A stretch of 64,000 nucleotides of DNA from NCBI RefSeq assembly GCF_010548375.1, contig NZ_JAAGLY010000034.1, positions 1 to 64,000 of the forward strand, in the 5' to 3' direction. This DNA is from Streptomyces sp. SID13726 (lineage in GTDB: Bacteria; Actinomycetota; Actinomycetes; Streptomycetales; Streptomycetaceae). Of this stretch, positions 1 through 7,989 are shown one piece after another. The first letter of the stretch is position 1. Each line of letters opens with the position of its first letter. The notes below the pieces were generated by a model. The model did not search any database, was not told the DNA's origin, and saw only the letters and a program-made list of their open reading frames with translations. The position numbers and the translations under genes were made by a program.

Positions 1-127
1 CGCACTCGAAGCCTGGATCAAGACCTGGAACACCGACGCCCGGCCCTTCCACTGGACCAAGACCGCCGACCAGATCATCGACCGCATCTGCCACTACTGC
101 ACACGAATCTCCGGACCAGCTCACTAG
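1..127 (+). mobile_element. Right end of an IS630-type insertion sequence
   Basis: Inferred from the transposase tail. The chromosome resumes within a few bases of the transposase stop codon, because the nadE coding sequence is continuous from 124. The junction holds CTAG with a central TA, the dinucleotide IS630 elements duplicate. The terminal inverted repeat cannot be checked because the left end is outside the window. Confidence 0.5.
2..127 (+). CDS. IS630-family transposase, C-terminal end (cut by window edge)
   Basis: An open frame enters from the left edge and ends at a TAG at 125-127. It encodes 41 residues, including WNTDARPFHWTKTADQI and ending in RICHYCTRISGPAH. The W-x-P-F-x-W-TKTADxI pattern followed by a short helix and C-terminal RIS is the usual tail of IS630-type transposases (DDE enzymes that cut and paste the element into TA dinucleotides). 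The catalytic part lies outside the window, so intactness cannot be judged. Its stop codon overlaps the convergent nadE stop codon within the tetranucleotide CTAG. Confidence 0.75.
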   Translation, partial: ALEAWIKTWNTDARPFHWTKTADQIIDRICHYCTRISGPAH

Positions 128-2160
128 TCGAACCGCTCCAGATCCCGCAACCACGCCCGCGCGGAGCCGTCGCTCGGTGCCCGCCAGTCGCCGCGCGGCG
201 ACAGCGAGCCGCCCGCCGAGACCTTCGGTCCGTTCGGCATCGCCGAGCGCTTGAACTGGGCGAACCCGAAGAAGCGGCGGCAGAACACCTCCAGCCAGCG
301 CCGGATCTCGGGCAGGTCGTACGCCACGCGCTTGGCCTCCGGGAAGCCCGGCGGCCAGGCGCCCGCCGCCGCGGAGTTCCAGGTGTGCCACGCCAGGAAC
401 GCGATCTTCGACGGCCGGAAGCCGTACCGCAGCACATGGAAGAGCGTGAAGTCGTGCAGCGCGTACGGCCCGATCTTCGACTCGGTGGACTGCATCTCCT
501 CGCCCGGCACCAGCTCCGGACTGATCTCGGTGTCGAGGATCGCGGTGAGGATCTCCCCGGTCTCCGCGTCGAACTGCCCGCTGCTGACCACCCACCGGAT
601 CAGATGCTGGATCAGCGTCTTCGGCACCCCGGAGTTGACGTTGTAGTGGCTCATCTGGTCGCCGACGCCGTACGTCGACCAGCCGAGCGCCAGCTCCGAG
701 AGGTCGCCCGTGCCGAGCACGATGCCGTCGCGCTGGTTGGCGAGCCGGAACAGGTAGTCGGTGCGCAGCCCGGCCTGGACGTTCTCGAAGGTGACGTCGT
801 AGACCGGCTCGCCGGAGGCGAAGGGGTGGCCCATCTCCTTCAGCATCAGCCGCGCGGTCGGCGTGATGTCCAGCTCGGCCGCGGTCACCCCGAGGGCCCG
901 CATCAGCCGGTGGGCGTTGTCCTTGGTGTGGTCGCTGGTGGCGAAGCCGGGCAGGGTCCAGGCCAGGATGTCGCTGCGCGGCCGTCCCGCCCGGTCCATC
1001 GCGCGGGCGGCGACGATCAGCGCGTGCGTGGAGTCGAGGCCCCCGGACACCCCGATGACCACCTTCGGCCCACCGATCGCCGCGAGCCGCTGCTGGAGCC
1101 CGGCGACCTGGATGTTGTACGCCTCGTAGCAGTCCAGGGCGAGCCGGTCGGGGTCGGCCGGCACGAACGGGAACCGCTCGACCCGGCGCCGGAGCCCGAG
1201 GTCGGTCACCGGGGGGTCGAGCTCGAACGACACCGTCCGGAAGTCCGACGTACGGGCCGTGTGGGTACGGCGGTTGTCGTCGAAGGTGCCCATCCGGTGC
1301 CGCTCCTGCCGCAGCAGGTCGAGGTCGACGTCGGCCACCGCGAACTGGTCGTCGAGCGGGAAGCGGTCCGACTCGGCCAGCAGCACGCCGTTCTCGTAGA
1401 TCAGGGTCTGGCCGTCCCAGGACAGGTCCGTGGTCGACTCGCCGAGACCGGCCGCCGAGTAGACGTACGCGGCGAGACAGCGCGAGGACGCCGAGCGGCA
1501 CAGCAGCTTGCGGTCCTCGGCGCGGCCGACCGTGATCGGGCTGCCGGAGAGATTGGCGAGGACCGTCGCGCCGGCCAGGGCCGCCTCCGCGCTGGGCGGC
1601 ACCGGCACCCACATGTCCTCGCAGATCTCCGCGTGGAGGACCAGCCCGGGCACGTCCCGCGCGGCGAACAGCAGGTCCACGCCGAACGGCACGCTGACGC
1701 CGTCGACCCGGATGCTCCCGCCGCGCTCGCCGGCGCCCGGGGTGATCTGCCGGCGCTCGTAGAACTCCCGGTAGTTCGGGGGGTACGACTTCGGCACGAC
1801 CCCGAGGACACGGCCGCGGTGCACGATCACCGCGCAGTTGTGGATCCGGTCGCCGTGGCGCAGCGGGGCGCCGACGACCAGCACCGGCAGCAGGTCGGCC
1901 GATCCGGCGACCACGGTCCGCAGCGCCTCCTCGACCCCGTCGAGCAGCGCGTCCTGGAGCAGCAGGTCCTCGATGGAGTAGCCGCACAGCCCCATCTCAG
2001 GGAAGACCGCGACGGCGACCCCTTCCTCGGCGCACCGGCGCGCGTGGCGCAGGACCGCTTCGGCGTTGGCGGGCGGGTCCGCGATGACGGTGTGACCCGT
2101 GCAGGCGGCTACGCGTGCGAACCCGTGCTGATAGATGGACCAGAAGTTCGACTGAGGCAC
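124..2160 (-). CDS. nadE: Glutamine-dependent NAD(+) synthetase
   Basis: A cytoplasmic enzyme making NAD+ from deamido-NAD+, ATP and glutamine, the last step of NAD synthesis. The 678 residues hold two domains in the usual order. The N-terminal nitrilase-type glutaminase shows the Glu-Lys-Cys triad: E55 in FPEMGLCGYS, K124 in VVPKSYPPNYREFYERRQ and C180 in HAEICEDMW. The C-terminal NAD synthase domain carries the ATP pyrophosphatase loop SGGLDS at 372-377. Length and architecture fit the large bacterial and mycobacterial form. The last residues (RFD, then TAG) lie on the IS630 junction, so the native C-terminus may have been altered by a residue or two; the catalytic parts are untouched. Confidence 0.93.
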   Translation of the reverse strand: MPQSNFWSIYQHGFARVAACTGHTVIADPPANAEAVLRHARRCAEEGVAVAVFPEMGLCGYSIEDLLLQDALLDGVEEALRTVVAGSADLLPVLVVGAPLRHGDRIHNCAVIVHRGRVLGVVPKSYPPNYREFYERRQITPGAGERGGSIRVDGVSVPFGVDLLFAARDVPGLVLHAEICEDMWVPVPPSAEAALAGATVLANLSGSPITVGRAEDRKLLCRSASSRCLAAYVYSAAGLGESTTDLSWDGQTLIYENGVLLAESDRFPLDDQFAVADVDLDLLRQERHRMGTFDDNRRTHTARTSDFRTVSFELDPPVTDLGLRRRVERFPFVPADPDRLALDCYEAYNIQVAGLQQRLAAIGGPKVVIGVSGGLDSTHALIVAARAMDRAGRPRSDILAWTLPGFATSDHTKDNAHRLMRALGVTAAELDITPTARLMLKEMGHPFASGEPVYDVTFENVQAGLRTDYLFRLANQRDGIVLGTGDLSELALGWSTYGVGDQMSHYNVNSGVPKTLIQHLIRWVVSSGQFDAETGEILTAILDTEISPELVPGEEMQSTESKIGPYALHDFTLFHVLRYGFRPSKIAFLAWHTWNSAAAGAWPPGFPEAKRVAYDLPEIRRWLEVFCRRFFGFAQFKRSAMPNGPKVSAGGSLSPRGDWRAPSDGSARAWLRDLERFD

Positions 2161-2275
2161 GGGATCAGTGTAATCGTCAGAGCGACACTATGGGCTCCGG
2201 GGTGTGAGCGACTCAACCCGCGCGGTCCGTTGCCGGATTGTCATGACCTTGCCTTCAATGGGAGGTATGACGGGC

Positions 2276-2656
2276 ATGGGTGACGACCGTACGGACCGTA
2301 CGGCGGGATGGGGCCGGTTCCTGGCCTGGCTCCTGGTGGGGGCGTGCGCCGGCATCGGTCTGGCGGCGATCCTGACGGTGGGGGCGCTGTTCCTCGTACT
2401 CGCCGCGGCGGCCTCGGTGTTCCTGCTCCGCAAGGGACCCCGAGGCGCCCTCGCGGGAGCCGTGGCGGGTGTGGCGCTGCCGCTGTTCTACCTCGCGTAC
2501 CTGAACCGGGGCGGCCCGGGAGAGGTGTGCCACGCGGTGTCGGGCGGCCAGACCTGCACCGACGAGTACACGCCGGTTCCGTTCCTCGTGATCGGGGCGC
2601 TGCTGCTGGTCGCGGGTCTCGTGACCCACGTGATCGCGGGGCGCCGTACGCGATAG
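2276..2656 (+). CDS. Small multi-pass membrane protein, function unknown
   Basis: 126 residues. I chose the ATG at 2276 because GGAGG at 2261-2265 sits 10 nt upstream; in-frame ATGs at 2243 and 2267 are badly placed relative to it. The protein has a short charged N-terminus (MGDDRTDRTAGWGRF), then hydrophobic segments at about 14-47, 55-70 and 100-120. Between the second and third segments is a polar loop with two cysteines (EVCHAVSGGQTC), probably extracytoplasmic. No enzymatic motif is visible. It is transcribed away from nadE, with roughly 115 bp between the two starts. I do not recognise a named family. Confidence 0.7.
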   Translation: MGDDRTDRTAGWGRFLAWLLVGACAGIGLAAILTVGALFLVLAAAASVFLLRKGPRGALAGAVAGVALPLFYLAYLNRGGPGEVCHAVSGGQTCTDEYTPVPFLVIGALLLVAGLVTHVIAGRRTR

Positions 2657-2666
2657 CCCGGCGGGA

Positions 2667-2705
2667 CATGCGCGAGGGCCCGGTGGTGCATGCGCGAGGG
2701 CCCGG
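2667..2705. repeat. 17-bp direct repeat pair
   Basis: CATGCGCGAGGGCCCGG occurs at 2667-2683 and exactly again at 2689-2705, 5 bp apart, in the gap between two convergent genes. The second copy supplies the left arm of the hairpin at 2697-2732. Confidence 0.8.
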
Positions 2706-2732
2706 CCCCGAAGGTTCTCGGGACCGGACCCT
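2697..2732. terminator. Imperfect hairpin between convergent genes
   Basis: AGGG/CCCT, CCGG/CCGG and CCCGA/TCGGG pair with two C-A mismatches and a 6-nt loop. The position between the convergent membrane-protein gene and the protease gene fits a bidirectional factor-independent terminator; there is no T-run, as is usual in Streptomyces. Confidence 0.45.
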
Positions 2733-2749
2733 GTGGACGCGTGTCCGTG

Positions 2750-4696
2750 TCAGTGCTTGCCGTACGACTGCACGTAGCCGTTCGCGGGCGTGCCCACGCC
2801 CGTCACGTCGTCGTATCCCTTGACCGCGGACAGCGAGCTGTCCTTGCCGAGGGAGCGGACCGAGGTGAGCAGACCGCCCGAGGCGTCATAGCCGTTGGTG
2901 AAGTCGATGCGGGCCACGGCGAGTCCGGACCCCGTGGGGTTGTCCGTGACGTCGTGGAACACCTTCGACCCGTACTTGGCGTAGATCGACGGGTTGGCGA
3001 AGCCGATCGCCTTGCCGCCGCGCGCCTCCTGCGCCAGCGCCTGTACGGCCGCGATCACCGGCGAGGCCAGAGAGGTGCCGCCGATGCGGTACTCGCTGTA
3101 CTGCTGCGAGCCGTCGGGGAAGGTCTGCGTCTGACCCACCAGGAAACCGGTGTTGGGGTCGGCGATCGCGGAGATGTCCGGGACCACGCGGTTGCCGGCG
3201 GCGTTGTTGGCCGTGGCGAGCGCGTTCGGGACGACACCCTTCTGGTAGAAGGGCTCGGCGACCGTCTTGCTGGTGCCGCCGCCCGCACCGGAGGTGAACG
3301 CGCCGGGGAAGTCCGTCCAGCTCTTGCCGTCGGCCGACAGGCTCGCCTTGTCGGTGCCCCAGCCGGTCTCCCACAGGTACTTGTCGCCCTTGCCGACCGC
3401 CAGCGAGGTACCGCCGACCGCCGTCACCCACGCCGAGTTGGCCGGGGTGTCGACCTGCTTCGTACCGGTGTTGGCGACCTCGTCGCCGTTGTCGCCGGAG
3501 GAGAAGTAGAAGCCGATGCCCTCGACCGCGCCGAACTGGAAGACCTGGTCGTAGGCGGCCGCGAGGTCCGGCGTCTGGTTGGCCTCGATGTCGCCCCACG
3601 AGTTGGAGACGATGTCGGCCAGGTGGTTGTCGACGACCTTGTTGAGCGAGTCGAGCAGATCGTCGTCGTAGCAGGACGCGGCGCCCACGTACGTGATGTT
3701 CGCGTCCGGCGCGACCGCGTGCACGGCCTCGACGTCCAGCGTCTCCTCGCCGTACCAGCCGGCGGCGCTGCACTCGTCGGCGCCGGTGTGCGTGTAGCCG
3801 TCGGGCAGGACCTGCTTCAGCTGGCTGGTCCGGTAGGCCGCGTCGCCGTTCTTCTTCGCGTAGTTGGCCGCGTCGAAGGCGATGGTCGGGGAGGCGTACG
3901 CGTCGGTGATCGCGACCCGCACCCCCTTGCCGGTGTACTTGCCGGCGCCGTAGGCGGAGCGCAGCTGCTTGCCCGTGTAGCCCTTGATCGCGTACGGGAT
4001 CTTCTTGCCGTAGGCCTTGGGCAGGGTGCTCGCGGTGTTCGAGCCGTAGTACGAGGAGAACGGCCCGGCGTTCTTGAACACGGCGTCCGGCGGCGGCAGT
4101 TGGTCCTTGCTGCTGGCCTTGTGCGGCGCGTTGTCCAGACCGGTCACGGTCAGCACGGCGCCGTCGAGGGCGGCCGGCGCGGACGCGGTCTTCGACGGGG
4201 CGCGGTAAGTCCGCGAGCCCTTGGCGTAGTTGTGCAGCTGGGTCCCGAACGCCTTCTCGGCGGCGGCCACATCACCGGTGACGGAGACGTAGTGCGCGGT
4301 GGTGCCCGTGACCTTCAGACCGGCCGCGGTCAGCCAGGACTTCACCGCGGCGACCTGAGCCTTCGTCGCACCGAAGCGGGACTGCGCCTGCTCGGCGCTC
4401 AGGTACTTGCCGTACGACGCGGACGTCGGGTCGGCGACGGCCTTGGCGTACGCGGCGAGGCCGGCGGCGTCCTTGCCGGCCAGGTAGACCCGGGCCGAGA
4501 CCTGCGAACTGTCGGACGTCGCACCCTTGTCGGCCTTGGCCGTGGCCCACGCGGGCTTGGTCCCGGCCAGCGTGTCACGGCTCGGGCTGTCCGCGGCGTG
4601 GGCCGCGGGTATACCGAGCGCCAGCGCGCCCGCGAGCATCGGCAGTGTCGCCGCCATGCTCGCCGCGGCACGGAGTTTGGCGCGGTTGGATCTCAT
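2750..4696 (-). CDS. Secreted pro-kumamolisin / sedolisin (S53) peptidase
   Basis: 648 residues from the ATG at 4696, preceded by AGGGGG; further in-frame sequence upstream lacks a signal peptide. The N-terminus is a signal peptide (MRSNRAKLRAAASMA, hydrophobic core, cleavage near AHA-AD). A pro-kumamolisin activation propeptide follows (about 40-200), then the S53 catalytic domain. The Ser-Glu-Asp residues are visible: Glu and Asp in YGEETLDVE near 315, the oxyanion Asp in SNSWGD near 368 and the nucleophile Ser in GGTSLASP near 538. A C-terminal calcium site is suggested by FHDVTDNP and YDDVTGVGTP. Family members are acid-tolerant endopeptidases that self-activate outside the cell. Probably monocistronic, for protein degradation. 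Confidence 0.92.
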   Translation of the reverse strand: MRSNRAKLRAAASMAATLPMLAGALALGIPAAHAADSPSRDTLAGTKPAWATAKADKGATSDSSQVSARVYLAGKDAAGLAAYAKAVADPTSASYGKYLSAEQAQSRFGATKAQVAAVKSWLTAAGLKVTGTTAHYVSVTGDVAAAEKAFGTQLHNYAKGSRTYRAPSKTASAPAALDGAVLTVTGLDNAPHKASSKDQLPPPDAVFKNAGPFSSYYGSNTASTLPKAYGKKIPYAIKGYTGKQLRSAYGAGKYTGKGVRVAITDAYASPTIAFDAANYAKKNGDAAYRTSQLKQVLPDGYTHTGADECSAAGWYGEETLDVEAVHAVAPDANITYVGAASCYDDDLLDSLNKVVDNHLADIVSNSWGDIEANQTPDLAAAYDQVFQFGAVEGIGFYFSSGDNGDEVANTGTKQVDTPANSAWVTAVGGTSLAVGKGDKYLWETGWGTDKASLSADGKSWTDFPGAFTSGAGGGTSKTVAEPFYQKGVVPNALATANNAAGNRVVPDISAIADPNTGFLVGQTQTFPDGSQQYSEYRIGGTSLASPVIAAVQALAQEARGGKAIGFANPSIYAKYGSKVFHDVTDNPTGSGLAVARIDFTNGYDASGGLLTSVRSLGKDSSLSAVKGYDDVTGVGTPANGYVQSYGKH

Positions 4697-4721
4697 GGAA
4701 CCCCCTGAATGCGGTTCATCG

Positions 4722-4735
4722 CGAGTGATCACTCG
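4722..4735. promoter_or_regulatory. 14-bp perfect palindrome upstream of the S53 peptidase
   Basis: CGAGTGATCACTCG is a perfect 14-bp dyad 25 bp upstream of the peptidase start codon, where a repressor would cover the promoter or transcript start. The cognate regulator is unknown. Confidence 0.5.
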
Positions 4736-4826
4736 ACGGTGTGGCCACTCTTGCGACGAACTCTTCATGCAAGGGGAATGCGCATGCCAAGAAGAGCCCA
4801 ATTAACCTAATGAAAAAGGCTGGTTC

Positions 4827-4840
4827 GAGGGTTAACCCTC
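4827..4840. promoter_or_regulatory. 14-bp perfect palindrome at the end of the DUF305 gene
   Basis: GAGGGTTAACCCTC is a perfect dyad touching the DUF305 stop codon and lying about 130 bp upstream of the peptidase start. It may be an operator for the peptidase gene or a weak transcription stop for the DUF305 operon; it has no loop, which favours protein binding. Confidence 0.4.
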
Positions 4841-5457
4841 TATGATCGCGGCTTCGCGCCCCGCTCCTTCAGCATGCCCGCCATCAGGTCGATCTCCGAC
4901 TGCTGCGCCTCGACCATGCCCTGCGCGAGCCGCTTCTCCACCTTCACCGTGCAGCGCTGCGCACAGCCCTTGGCCATGTGGACGCCGCCCTGGTGATGCT
5001 CCGTCATCAGCTGGAGATAGAAGATCTCCGCCTGTTTGCCGTTGAGGGTGGCGAGCTTCTTCATCTCGCTGTCGGTGGCCATGCCCGGCATCAGCGAACC
5101 GTCCCCCGCGGAGGGCATGTCGCCCATGTCCATCCACGTCATCGGCGGATCGGCGGACACCTTCGGCAGCCCCCACAGATCCAGCCAGCCCAGCAGCATG
5201 CCGCGCTGGTTGGCCTGGGTCTGCGCGATGTCGTAGGCCAGCCGCCGCACCTCGACGTCCTTGGTGCGGTCGCGCACGATGTACGACATCTCGACGGCCT
5301 GCTGGTGGTGCACGGCCATGTCCCGCGCGAAGCCCGCGTCCGCCGAATCGGCCGCGGGCGTGTCCGCCGAACCGCCGTCCTCGGCCACCGCGTAGGTGAC
5401 GGCACCGGCCGCGACGAGCACCCCCGCCACGGCCACCGCCACCCCGGCGAACCTCAC
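4840..5457 (-). CDS. DUF305 family membrane-anchored protein
   Basis: 205 residues from a GTG at 5457 whose GTGA overlaps the stop of the upstream DUF3105 gene, so translation is probably coupled; a GTG seven codons earlier is possible. An N-terminal hydrophobic helix (RFAGVAVAVAGVLVAAGAVT) anchors or exports it. The DUF305 domain shows two His/Met-rich half-repeats: FARDMAVHHQQAVEMS near 45 and YLQLMTEHHQGGVHMA near 150. MDMGDMPSAG lies between them. The family is ferritin-like and often found in copper or metal contexts. CAQRC adds two cysteines. The exact role is unknown. Confidence 0.85.
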   Translation of the reverse strand: MRFAGVAVAVAGVLVAAGAVTYAVAEDGGSADTPAADSADAGFARDMAVHHQQAVEMSYIVRDRTKDVEVRRLAYDIAQTQANQRGMLLGWLDLWGLPKVSADPPMTWMDMGDMPSAGDGSLMPGMATDSEMKKLATLNGKQAEIFYLQLMTEHHQGGVHMAKGCAQRCTVKVEKRLAQGMVEAQQSEIDLMAGMLKERGAKPRS

Positions 5458-6116
5458 TGCGACAGACCGTTCGTGCACGCCGCGCCGGGCTCGGGCGTCT
5501 GCTCGCCCTGCACGAACTTCTCGAAGAACTTGTCGACGTTCGGGTCGTCCGCCCCGGTCACCGTCCGCTGGTGGCCCCACGCCGTCAGCATGATCGGGTC
5601 CGCCTGCTTGTCGTCCGGGCTCATCAGCGTGTACGGCGTCTTCTTCACCTTGGCCGCGAGCGCGTCGACGTCCGCCTTCTTCGCCTTGCTCGTGTACGTC
5701 ACCCAGACCGCGCCGTGCTCCAGCGAGTGCACGGCGTTCATGTTGTTGAGCGCCTTGGTGTAGACGTCGCCGTTGCAGTTCATCCAGACCTGGTTGTGGT
5801 CGCCGCCGACCGGGGGCTCCATCGGGTAGTTCACGGTCTTGACCACATGGGTGCGGCCCAGGGTGCCCTTCCAGGTCTTCACGCCGTCCGAGCCGGTCAC
5901 GAAGTGCCCCGACCCCTTGGAGTCGGCTGCCGTGGCGGAGTCGTCGGACTGCGACTGCACCAGGACGACGGCGCCGGCGACGAGGCCGGCCACGGCCACC
6001 ACGCTCGCGGCGATGATCGCGATCCGGTTGCGGCGCTCACGGGCCTGTTCGGCGCGGCGCATCTCCTCTATGCGCGCCTTGCGGGCCGTGCTGCTGCTCT
6101 TGTTGGCGGAACCCAT
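5454..6116 (-). CDS. DUF3105 domain membrane protein
   Basis: 220 residues. The ATG at 6116 follows GAAGGA at 8-nt spacing. The N-terminus is basic (GSANKSSSTARKARIEEMRRAEQARER) and followed by one transmembrane helix (IAIIAASVVAVAGLVAGAVVLV, about 32-53). The rest is outside, with the DUF3105 signatures YPMEPPVGGDHNQVWMNCNG and HSLEHGAVWVTY. The conserved His and Cys residues suggest a metal-binding domain, but no activity is established. It is the first gene of a two-gene operon with the DUF305 gene, a pairing commonly seen in actinobacteria. Confidence 0.85.
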   Translation of the reverse strand: MGSANKSSSTARKARIEEMRRAEQARERRNRIAIIAASVVAVAGLVAGAVVLVQSQSDDSATAADSKGSGHFVTGSDGVKTWKGTLGRTHVVKTVNYPMEPPVGGDHNQVWMNCNGDVYTKALNNMNAVHSLEHGAVWVTYTSKAKKADVDALAAKVKKTPYTLMSPDDKQADPIMLTAWGHQRTVTGADDPNVDKFFEKFVQGEQTPEPGAACTNGLSQ

Positions 6117-6398
6117 GAGGTGTGTCCTTCTGGGGGAAAGGGGCCGGATGACAGGGACGGGCGGTGCACTGATCGTAGTGGCAGCGGGCCGGGCATTACG
6201 TATGTCAGTCCGAGCAGGCAAGATGGGCGGCGGAGCAGTACATCCGCCGGACGTGAGGCGTTCACCCCCGGGTCGCCCGGACGATCATGGTCGGCAACGC
6301 GCATGAAATGGTGTTGTGGTGTGATGCTCAGGTGCCCGACCGCCTCCTGCGGGATCCGGAGACAGGCGGCCTGACCAGCAAGGATGGGGAAGCGGAAG
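6117..6398. other. Divergent intergenic region, DUF3105 / glnA2
   Basis: 282 bp between divergent starts. It must hold both promoters; I see no convincing GlnR box or other named operator and no supportable small gene. Confidence 0.5.
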
Positions 6399-7760
6399 AT
6401 GGACAAGCAGCAGGAGTTCGTGCTCCGGACCTTGGAGGAGCGCGACATCCGGTTCGTACGCCTGTGGTTCACGGACGTGCTGGGCTTCCTCAAGTCCGTC
6501 GCCGTGGCCCCGGCGGAGCTGGAACAGGCCTTCGACGAGGGCATCGGCTTCGACGGCTCCGCGATCGAGGGATTCGCTCGTGTGTACGAGTCCGACATGA
6601 TCGCCAAGCCGGACCCGTCGACGTTCCAGATCCTGCCCTGGCGCGCCGAGGCCCCCGGCACCGCCCGGATGTTCTGCGACATCCTCATGCCGGACGGCTC
6701 CCCGTCCTTCGCGGACCCCCGCTACGTCCTGAAGCGGGCCCTGGCCCGCACCTCGGACCTGGGCTTCACCTTCTACACCCACCCGGAGATCGAGTTCTTC
6801 CTCCTGAAGGACCGCCCGCTGGACGGCTCGCGCCCGACCCCGGCCGACAACTCCGGCTACTTCGACCACACCCCGCAGAACATCGGCATGGACTTCCGCC
6901 GCCAGGCGATCACCATGCTGGAGTCGATGGGCATCTCGGTCGAGTTCTCCCACCACGAGGGCGCCCCGGGCCAGCAGGAGATCGACCTCCGCTACGCCGA
7001 CGCCCTCTCGACGGCCGACAACATCATGACGTTCCGCCTGGTCATGAAGCAGGTGGCGCTGGAGCAGGGCGTCCAGGCGACCTTCATGCCGAAGCCGTTC
7101 TCGGAACACCCCGGCTCGGGCATGCACACGCACCTCTCCCTCTTCGAGGGCGACCGGAACGCGTTCTACGAGTCGGGCGCCGAGTACCAGCTCTCGAAGG
7201 TCGGCCGCTCCTTCATCGCGGGCCTGCTCAAGCACGCGGCGGAGATCGCCGCGGTCACCAACCAGTGGGTCAACTCCTACAAGCGCATCTGGGGCGGCTC
7301 CGAGCGCACCGCAGGCGCCGGCGGCGAGGCCCCCTCCTACATCTGCTGGGGCCACAACAACCGCTCCGCCCTGGTCCGCGTCCCCATGTACAAGCCCGGC
7401 AAGACCGGCTCGGCCCGCATCGAGGTCCGCTCCCTGGACTCCGGCGCCAACCCGTACCTCGCCTACGCCCTCCTCCTGGCCGCGGGCCTCAAGGGCATCG
7501 AAGAGGGCTACGAACTCCCCCCGGGCGCCGAGGACGACGTCTGGGCCCTCTCCAACTCCGAGCGCCGCGCGATGGGCATCGAACCCCTGCCCCAGAACCT
7601 CGGCGAGGCCCTCACCCTCATGGAACGCAGCGACCTGGTCGCCGAGACCCTGGGCGAACACGTCTTCGACTTCTTCCTCCGCAACAAGCGGCAGGAGTGG
7701 GAGGAGTACCGGTCCGAGGTCACGGCGTTCGAGCTGCGGAAGAATCTGCCGGTGTTGTAA
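6399..7760 (+). CDS. glnA2: Gamma-glutamylpolyamine synthetase GlnA2 (GS-like)
   Basis: 453 residues from the ATG at 6399 (GGGGAAGCGGA upstream); an in-frame ATG at 6384 has no usable ribosome site. The glutamine synthetase fold is clear: N-terminal beta-grasp (FVRLWFTDVLGFLKS), FDGSAIEGFARVYESDM, the catalytic-domain Glu in HPEIEFFLL and HHEGAPGQQEIDLRYADAL, the GSGMHTHLSLF segment, and EVRSLDSGANPYLAYALLLAAG. The sequence closely follows S. coelicolor GlnA2 (SCO2241). That protein is reported to glutamylate putrescine, cadaverine, spermidine and spermine rather than make glutamine, so the likely role is polyamine catabolism. The final 88 bp recur at 15138-15225: the 3' end is the apparent attachment site of the island that follows. 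Confidence 0.9.
   Translation: MDKQQEFVLRTLEERDIRFVRLWFTDVLGFLKSVAVAPAELEQAFDEGIGFDGSAIEGFARVYESDMIAKPDPSTFQILPWRAEAPGTARMFCDILMPDGSPSFADPRYVLKRALARTSDLGFTFYTHPEIEFFLLKDRPLDGSRPTPADNSGYFDHTPQNIGMDFRRQAITMLESMGISVEFSHHEGAPGQQEIDLRYADALSTADNIMTFRLVMKQVALEQGVQATFMPKPFSEHPGSGMHTHLSLFEGDRNAFYESGAEYQLSKVGRSFIAGLLKHAAEIAAVTNQWVNSYKRIWGGSERTAGAGGEAPSYICWGHNNRSALVRVPMYKPGKTGSARIEVRSLDSGANPYLAYALLLAAGLKGIEEGYELPPGAEDDVWALSNSERRAMGIEPLPQNLGEALTLMERSDLVAETLGEHVFDFFLRNKRQEWEEYRSEVTAFELRKNLPVL
7673..7760 (+). repeat. Left att-like direct repeat (3' end of glnA2)
   Basis: The terminal 88 bp of glnA2, including the stop codon, recur at 15138-15225 in the same orientation with about six substitutions, nearly all synonymous (TAA here, TAG there). 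This is the pattern left when an integrative element recombines at a gene's 3' end and supplies its own version of that end. Confidence 0.8.
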
Positions 7761-7796
7761 GAGCAGGTCAGAGCCGGTTTCCTGCTGTTTTGGCGT

Positions 7797-7829
7797 GTGG
7801 GGCCGACGGTCACGGACCGTCGGCCCCAC
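7797..7829. terminator. Terminator downstream of glnA2
   Basis: GTGGGGCCGACGGTC (7797-7811) pairs perfectly with GACCGTCGGCCCCAC (7815-7829) over 15 bp with a 3-nt loop. It lies 36 bp after the glnA2 stop and before the integrase remnant on the other strand, so it can stop both. It came with the island, since a second terminator follows the displaced gene end at 15254. Confidence 0.8.
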
Positions 7830-7835
7830 GGCGTC

Positions 7836-7985
7836 TCATCCCTCCTGGGCCGTCTCTGGGCCGTCCGGCGCAGGATCGGTGCCGTCGTACAGGCTGTCCA
7901 CGGCGTTCCGGGCCCGCGCGTCGCTGCTCGGCATGAGGTGCGTGTACACCCGGAGCGTGAAGCCAGGGTGGGTCTGCCGCACGAT
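7836..7985 (-). pseudogene. Tyrosine recombinase (phage-type integrase) C-terminal remnant
   Basis: On the minus strand a frame ending in TGA at 7838-7836 reads HPGFTLRVYTHLMPSSDARA and continues to ...DGPETAQEG. The pattern H-P-G-F-T-L-x-x-Y-T-H-L-M-P-S is the active-site tyrosine box of Streptomyces integrases, preceded in intact enzymes by the LGH motif. Upstream of about 7980 the frame loses all resemblance, and the Arg and His/Lys catalytic boxes and N-terminal domain are missing. Only about 45-50 codons survive. Its place beside the attachment repeat, pointing at glnA2, fits an integrase next to its att site. Confidence 0.75.
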
Positions 7986-7989
7986 CGGG

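Noticed and set aside
385..2283. Long open frame antisense to nadE
   Set aside because: High-GC third positions leave long open frames on the opposite strand; composition is Arg/Gly/Val-rich with no domain, while nadE is certain.
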